From assembly GCA_020637215.1 (NCBI GenBank), contig JACJWI010000002.1:434001-498000 (forward strand): DNA of 64,000 bases, in the 5' to 3' direction. A model generated the notes under the pieces. It was given only the letters and a program-made list of their open reading frames with translations. It was not told where the DNA came from and did not search any database. Below are positions 59,786 to 64,000 of the stretch, piece after piece. Origin of the DNA: Microthrixaceae bacterium (GTDB lineage Bacteria > Actinomycetota > Acidimicrobiia > Acidimicrobiales > Microtrichaceae). The position numbers were made by a program, and so were the translations under genes. Numbering within the stretch: the stretch's first letter is position 1; the number at the start of each line of letters is the position of its first letter.

Positions 59786-60255
59786 TCGGGGCGGAACGGC
59801 CCCTCACCCCCGACGAGCTGGCCGAGCTCGAATCCCGAATCGACGGCTGGCTGGCCGAGCAGCTCGAGCAGAACCCGGTGATCGAGGCGGTCGAACGTGA
59901 CGACGTCTCCGGCGAGCGGCGTTGGTTCGTGCGGGTCCGCGGCGAGCAGAAGGCGGTGTTCACCATCTGGCTGGTGCTGCGCCAGCGCAACCTGCACGTC
60001 GAGACGTACCTGATGCCCGCCCCCGAGGAGAACGCGGCGGCGCTCTACGAGCACCTGCTGCGACTGAACCTCAAGCTCCCCGACCTCACCTTCGCCATCG
60101 GCGACGAGGACGCGGTGTACGTGATGGGCGAGGTGCCGGCGGTGTGGGTCGACGGCGAGGTCGTCGACCGGCTCCTCGGGTCGTGCTACTCGGTGGTCGA
60201 GCAGTGCTTCCGGCCGGCCATGCGCATCGGCTTCGCCAGCCGCTTCCCGGCCTGA
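59782..60255 (+). CDS. YbjN domain protein
   Basis: 157 residues of the YbjN/type III secretion chaperone-like fold: VFTIWLVLRQRNLHVETYLMP and YEHLLRLNLKLPDLTFAIGDEDAVYVMGEVP are characteristic. Function unknown; the gene follows mshA with a GTGA overlap, an arrangement conserved in mycothiol producers, which hints at a link to that pathway or to stress response. Confidence 0.85.
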   Translation: MIGAERPLTPDELAELESRIDGWLAEQLEQNPVIEAVERDDVSGERRWFVRVRGEQKAVFTIWLVLRQRNLHVETYLMPAPEENAAALYEHLLRLNLKLPDLTFAIGDEDAVYVMGEVPAVWVDGEVVDRLLGSCYSVVEQCFRPAMRIGFASRFPA

Positions 60256-60280
60256 ACCCGCCGCCACCCCCGAACCAACT

Positions 60281-60327
60281 TTCTGACGACATTGGAGTAC
60301 CGCCAGTGTCGTGACTTGTCGTCAGAA
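60281..60327 (-). repeat. 47-bp dispersed palindromic element, copy 2 (inverted)
   Basis: Matches 34040-34086 in reverse orientation, 43 of 47 bases. The ends TTCTGACGACA and TGTCGTCAGAA are perfect 11-base inverted repeats. Lies 26 bases after the YbjN stop. Confidence 0.85.
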
Positions 60328-60464
60328 CGCGGAGGGTGGGGGGTGTTGACCGGGGAGCGCGCACCGGGGAGCGGTCCCCGCTGACAACGCCGACCGCAAC
60401 CCTTACCGTCGAGGGCAGCCGGGGGACGGGTCGTTGGGGAAGCGGTCCGTCCTCCGGCCGCCGG

Positions 60465-60470
60465 TACGCT
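60465..60470 (+). promoter_or_regulatory. -10 element (TACGCT) of a leaderless promoter for proC
   Basis: TACGCT ends 7 bases before ATG 60478. Confidence 0.5.
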
Positions 60471-60477
60471 CCACGAC

Positions 60478-61266
60478 ATGACCTCGGTGCAGTTCCTCGG
60501 TGGGGGCCGGATGGCCGACGCTCTGCTCGGTGGGCTGCTGGCAGCCGGTCACTCACCGTCCGACATCGCCGTGGTCGAGATCTCCCCGGCCCGTCGTGAT
60601 GAGCTGATCTCCGCCCACCCCGGCGTGGCCGTCCTGTCCGAACCCGGGCCGGCCGACGCCCTCGTCGTCGCCACCAAGCCCGGCGACGCGGTCGACGCCC
60701 TGGCCACGGCCGCCGCGGCTGCTCCCGGCCTGTGTCGGGTGCTGTCGATCGCCGCGGGGGTGGGGACCGCCGCGCTGCAGGCCGCGGTCGGCGACTCGGT
60801 CGCCGTCGTGCGGGCCATGCCCAACACGCCGGCGCTGGTGGGGGAGGGGGCGTCCGCGATCTGCGCCGGACCCACCGCCGTCGACGCCGACCTGGACTGG
60901 GCCGAGGGGCTGCTCGGCGCGGTCGGCACCGTCGTGCGGGTCCCGGAGCGCTCGATGGACGCGGTGACCGGACTGTCGGGATCGGGTCCCGCCTACGTGT
61001 TCCTCGTCGCCGAAGCGCTGATCGACGCCGGTGTCGCCGCCGGGTTGCCGCGGGACGTGGCGGACCGACTGACCCGCCAGACCCTGCTCGGCTCGGCCCG
61101 TCTGCTCGCCGAGTCCGACGACGGCCCCGAGGCGCTGCGCGCCGCGGTCACCTCGCCGGGCGGCACCACCGCGGCGGGCCTGCGCCAGCTCGAGTCCCAC
61201 GCGGTGCGCGCCGCGGTGATCGACGCCGTCGCCGCCGCGACGGCCCGTTCCGCCGAGCTCGGCTGA
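60478..61266 (+). CDS. proC: Pyrroline-5-carboxylate reductase
   Basis: NAD(P)H-dependent last step of proline synthesis. 262 residues with Rossmann FLGGGRMADALLGGL, VVATKPGD, MPNTPALVGEG, and the dimer/substrate motif TGLSGSGPAYVFLVAEAL through VTSPGGTTAAGLRQLE. Full length. Monocistronic with its own leaderless-type promoter. Confidence 0.96.
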   Translation: MTSVQFLGGGRMADALLGGLLAAGHSPSDIAVVEISPARRDELISAHPGVAVLSEPGPADALVVATKPGDAVDALATAAAAAPGLCRVLSIAAGVGTAALQAAVGDSVAVVRAMPNTPALVGEGASAICAGPTAVDADLDWAEGLLGAVGTVVRVPERSMDAVTGLSGSGPAYVFLVAEALIDAGVAAGLPRDVADRLTRQTLLGSARLLAESDDGPEALRAAVTSPGGTTAAGLRQLESHAVRAAVIDAVAAATARSAELG

Positions 61267-61378
61267 GCGCCGGGCCGGGGCCCCGGCCCACGGTCCTGTT
61301 GACCGCGGGTCTGCGAAGAGCGGGTCTGCGAACCGCGGTCCTACGCGTCCCGTCGGGGCGTCGGCGTTGGCGGATGGC

Positions 61379-62530
61379 TCACCAGCATCGCGTGACCGTC
61401 GCGGAGAACGCGATGCACGTCCCCGCCGGCAGCGGTGGCGAGTACGGATCCGCCGCCCCTATGTCGACCGCGTAGCCGATGTCGGCCAACGACGCGATCG
61501 TCAGGCGTGACAGCGCGCTGCCGTCCGGGGTGGTGGCCATGATCTCCGGACCGAGGAACACCGACTCCCAGTGCGGGCTCATGACTCCGTCGACGGTCAT
61601 GACGGGGACGTCGACCGATCGTCGCAGGAGCGAGTTCTCGGCCCGGACCCGGGGCCCGTTGAACCGGGGGTCGGTTCCGCCCGCCCCGGTGACGTCCCGA
61701 CCGTCCTGCCAGGTGACCCCGAAGCCGAGCACGTGGCCCAGCTCGTGCCCCGCGACCTCGTCGAGCATTCCGGCGTCGAGCAGGGCACCGGTCAGGTTCG
61801 GGTTGAACTCGACGAAGCCGAACCGGGGGAGGCCGTCGGGTCCGTCGACGCACGGCGCCGCCCACGCGGCTGGGGGGATCACCTTCATCGACACGTCGAC
61901 CACCAGGTCGTCGACCACCCCGTCGAACGCAGCGTTGCCCGAGCCGCAGGACCCGGCCGCGAGGTGGACCGGAACGTCGCCCAGTCCCCTCGCGACGACA
62001 CGCTCCCAACGCGTCGCCGCCTGCTGCATCGCCGCCAGGACGTCGGGGTCGACCGTGCCCGACGGCCGGATCACGATGTCGAACGGCTCGGGGTCGATGC
62101 GGGTGCCGACGTGGTAGGTCGCGGTGGCGAGCGTGGTGTTCGTCCCGTCGCTGACCTCGAGTCGGGCGGTGTGGGCGCCGGCGTCGACCGCGGAAACGTT
62201 GCGGCTGACGTCGGGAGGGCAGGGGTCGATCGTCTCGTCCCATGTCCCGTCCCCGTCGCCGTCCAGCCGGCAGGACATGGCGTCGCCCTGGGGGTCGGTC
62301 ACCCCCCAGCGGAGCGGGACGAGCGCCGGTTCGACGTGGGGTTCCCCGAGAGCCCCGAACGACGAGACCACCGGCGCGGTGGCCGGCGGAGGTGGCGGGT
62401 CCGGGGCGCAGGCTGCAGCGGCCAGCACGACCGAGGCGAGCACGGCCACGCCGCGCCAGCCTCGGACCATCCGGCCGGTGGTGGCGGCCCGGCCGCCCGC
62501 CGGAACCCCGATGTCGCCCTCGGACTCCAT
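61379..62530 (-). CDS. Leishmanolysin-like zinc metallopeptidase lipoprotein
   Basis: 383 residues from ATG 62530; ATG 62470 would start right at a lipoprotein signal (MVRGWRG, hydrophobic run, lipobox AAAACAP) and may be the true start. A beta-sandwich domain (about 60-150) precedes a zincin domain with GHELGHVLGFG and, about 50 residues later, GVMSPHWESVFLGPEIM, where the His and the Met-turn fit the M8-type third ligand. Two Cys pairs. Probably a surface protease anchored by lipid. Confidence 0.75.
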   Translation of the reverse strand: MESEGDIGVPAGGRAATTGRMVRGWRGVAVLASVVLAAAACAPDPPPPPATAPVVSSFGALGEPHVEPALVPLRWGVTDPQGDAMSCRLDGDGDGTWDETIDPCPPDVSRNVSAVDAGAHTARLEVSDGTNTTLATATYHVGTRIDPEPFDIVIRPSGTVDPDVLAAMQQAATRWERVVARGLGDVPVHLAAGSCGSGNAAFDGVVDDLVVDVSMKVIPPAAWAAPCVDGPDGLPRFGFVEFNPNLTGALLDAGMLDEVAGHELGHVLGFGVTWQDGRDVTGAGGTDPRFNGPRVRAENSLLRRSVDVPVMTVDGVMSPHWESVFLGPEIMATTPDGSALSRLTIASLADIGYAVDIGAADPYSPPLPAGTCIAFSATVTRCW

Positions 62531-62605
62531 GTCCCCATTCGACCACCGACCACGGGGTCGGTCCACGGTCTGGGGTCACCTTCGGAGCCGGTGAGCCCGG
62601 AGCGG

Positions 62606-62611
62606 TAGGTT
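62606..62611 (+). promoter_or_regulatory. -10 element (TAGGTT) of a leaderless promoter
   Basis: TAGGTT ends 8 bases before GTG 62620. Confidence 0.5.
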
Positions 62612-62619
62612 CGGGGCCC

Positions 62620-63636
62620 GTGGCCGCCGACGCTCCCCCCGACGGGTCCCCCCGCTACGACACCGTCTCGTTCCTGTCCGACTACGGCCACGGCGACGAG
62701 TTCGTCGGCGTCGTGCACTCGGTGATCCACCAGCTCGCGCCCGGCGCCACCGTCATCGACATCACCCACGGCATCGAGCCCTACGACATCCGCGCCGCCG
62801 GCCTCACCCTGGCCCGCAGCGTCCAGTACCTGGCACCCGGCGTGATCATGGCGGTGGTCGACCCCGGCGTCGGCACCCACCGTCGGCCGATCGCGGTCGA
62901 GGTCGGAAGCGGCCGGGCCGTCTTCATCGGTCCCGACAACGGCCTGCTCGCCCCGGCGGTCGGACTGCTCGGCGGCGCCACCCGGGCGGTGTGGCTCAAC
63001 GACGCCGAGCACCAGCTCGCCGCTCCCGGCCCGCTCTTCGACGGACGCGACGTCTTCGCCCCCGCGGCCGCCCACCTGTGCAACGGGGTGCCGCTCACCG
63101 ACCTCGGCGAGGAGGTCGACACCGCCACGCTGTTCCCGGGGATCCTGCCCATCTCCCGGGTCGAGGACGGGGCCCTGGTCGCCGAGGTGCTCTGGGTCGA
63201 CCGCTACGGCAACGTGCAGCTCAACGTCGACCCCGACGAGCTCGACGCCCTGGCCGCAGAGGCGCCGGCTGACCGGCCGACCGGCAGCAGCGAGCGCTCC
63301 GGGGGCGGGCACTTCGAGGTGCTGCTCGACGGATCCCGTCGCACCGCCCGCCGGGTGGTGGCGTTCGAGGACATCGCCCCGGGCGCCGTCGGCCTGGTCG
63401 TCGACAGCTACGGGTTGATCTCGCTCGCCGCCCGTCAGGCCAGCGCGGCCGAGGACCTGGGCATCGGCACCGGCGACGGCGTCACCCTGCGCCCGATCGT
63501 CGACTCCGACGACACCTCCGACGACGCCGGCGACGGGTCCGCGGCCGAGTCGGTCACCGCGGTTCGGGTCACCTTCGGTCGACGACCGACCCCGTCGGAC
63601 CCAGCCTCGACCGACGTCCCCGGAGGTGCGGGATGA
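62620..63636 (+). CDS. SAM hydroxide adenosyltransferase (DUF62 family)
   Basis: Hydrolyses S-adenosylmethionine to adenosine and methionine. 338 residues with FLSDYGHGDEFVGVVHSVI, ITHGIEPYDIRAAG, VVDPGVGTHRRPIAVE, FIGPDNGLLAPA and VDRYGNVQLNV, all DUF62 hallmarks, including the substrate-binding Asp and the Asn of the C-terminal barrel. About 50 acidic residues are appended at the C-terminus. Coupled by ATGA to a 29-residue membrane peptide gene. Confidence 0.92.
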   Translation: MAADAPPDGSPRYDTVSFLSDYGHGDEFVGVVHSVIHQLAPGATVIDITHGIEPYDIRAAGLTLARSVQYLAPGVIMAVVDPGVGTHRRPIAVEVGSGRAVFIGPDNGLLAPAVGLLGGATRAVWLNDAEHQLAAPGPLFDGRDVFAPAAAHLCNGVPLTDLGEEVDTATLFPGILPISRVEDGALVAEVLWVDRYGNVQLNVDPDELDALAAEAPADRPTGSSERSGGGHFEVLLDGSRRTARRVVAFEDIAPGAVGLVVDSYGLISLAARQASAAEDLGIGTGDGVTLRPIVDSDDTSDDAGDGSAAESVTAVRVTFGRRPTPSDPASTDVPGGAG

Positions 63637-63722
63637 GACGCTTCACCACCATCACCGTCATCGTCCTCATGGCGGTGATCGTCGGCGCCGCGTTCCTCCA
63701 GCTCGTCGTCCTGGCCCGCTGA
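63633..63722 (+). CDS. 29-residue single-helix membrane peptide
   Basis: A tiny frame, MRRFTTITVIVLMAVIVGAA then FLQLVVLAR, starting at an ATGA overlap with the SAM enzyme gene and preceded by GGAGG at good spacing. Basic N-terminus and one hydrophobic helix. No family recognised. The ribosome site and overlap argue that it is real. Confidence 0.55.
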   Translation: MRRFTTITVIVLMAVIVGAAFLQLVVLAR

Positions 63723-63815
63723 CCGGGGCCGCCCTCGCCGCGGCGGCCGCTCACCGGCGACCCACCGGCGGCCACACCGGCGGCCTTCGTGCGTCGGAAC
63801 GCCGTGACGAGCGGA

Positions 63816-63821
63816 TATCGT
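63816..63821 (+). promoter_or_regulatory. -10 element (TATCGT) of a leaderless promoter
   Basis: TATCGT ends 8 bases before GTG 63830. Confidence 0.5.
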
Positions 63822-63829
63822 CGCCGGCG

Positions 63830-64000
63830 GTGAACCTGGCGACGATCATCGATCCCCATCCCGGCGAGGCCACCGCGCTGATCAGCCGGGGTCGGGAGAC
63901 CGACTACGACACGCTGCGCACCCAGGTGGCGGCCCTGCGCGGCGCCCTGGTCGAGATGGGCCTGGAGCCCGGCGAGCGCCTCGCCATCATCGCCGGCAAC
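63830..64000 (+). CDS. AMP-binding acyl-CoA synthetase/ligase, 5' part
   Basis: The first 57 codons of a gene cut by the right edge. VNLATIIDPHPGEATALIS, then YDTLRTQVAALRGALVEMGLEPGERLAIIAGN, is the N-terminus of ANL-superfamily ligases (long-chain acyl-CoA synthetase type), before the phosphate-binding loop. Substrate unknown. Confidence 0.8.
   Translation, partial: MNLATIIDPHPGEATALISRGRETDYDTLRTQVAALRGALVEMGLEPGERLAIIAGN

Overview
The window is very GC-rich, densely packed DNA from an actinobacterium. Both strands carry WhiB, an MshA-type mycothiol glycosyltransferase with its YbjN partner, a DUF3039 protein, an RsiG-type c-di-GMP anti-sigma factor and an ECF sigma factor. GTG starts and 4-base stop/start overlaps are very common. 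Many starts lie 5-8 bases after a TANNNT hexamer with no Shine-Dalgarno sequence, the signature of leaderless mRNAs. A deep-branching lineage such as Acidimicrobiia fits, but that placement is inference.

Layout. 1-3.4 kb: terminal oxidase genes (a cytochrome c domain end, subunits I, III and IV). 3.4-7.3 kb (minus): beta-lactamase-fold hydrolase, HAD phosphatase and an ABC exporter. 7.3-10.7 kb: serS, a ClC channel, pdxH. 10.8-16.0 kb (minus): a theta-class (LCIB-like) carbonic anhydrase, CcdA, a TlpA/ResA thioredoxin, WhiB, a metallo-beta-lactamase hydrolase and oligoribonuclease. 16-25 kb: dut, DEAD-box helicase, site-2 protease, metallophosphoesterase, nitroreductase, amidase, glycosyltransferase. 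25-33.3 kb: ECF sigma/putative anti-sigma, divergent from a cluster resembling methylamine dehydrogenase biogenesis genes (MauE, a Tat-exported cysteine-rich MauA-like protein, MauD), which continues into a GH38-like protein and an SGNH lipoprotein. 34.1-37.4 kb: three minor-pseudopilin-like proteins, one with PKD/FN3 domains and one with a CBM2-like domain. 37.5-45.5 kb: a tightly coupled uronate operon (GH2, UxaC, UxuB, LacI regulator, LarA-family protein, gluconokinase). 45.6-49.4 kb: accessory patch with a broken DUF222/HNH gene, a DUF433/DUF5615 toxin-antitoxin pair, a NERD protein and tRNA-Lys. 49.4-64 kb: enoyl-CoA hydratase, M23 lipoprotein, thiolase-like protein, epimerase, phosphoglycerate-mutase-type phosphatase, MoaD-like protein, RsiG, an XRE regulator, MshA, ProC, a zincin lipoprotein, a SAM hydroxide adenosyltransferase and the start of an AMP-binding ligase.

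The most notable system is the uronate operon. It lacks mannonate dehydratase and KDG kinase but has a LarA-family protein with every catalytic residue, followed by gluconokinase. D-mannonate and D-gluconate are C2 epimers, so the operon can be read as glucuronide -> glucuronate -> fructuronate -> mannonate -> gluconate -> 6-phosphogluconate. Second is the Mau-like cluster with no MauB or MauG nearby. Third is the pseudopilin trio carrying carbohydrate-binding and PKD domains, just upstream of the uronate operon. Non-coding structure includes a 47-bp dispersed element in two inverted copies, two long palindromes with 2-base spacers, an exact 45-bp repeat at 60-bp spacing and repeats upstream of whiB.
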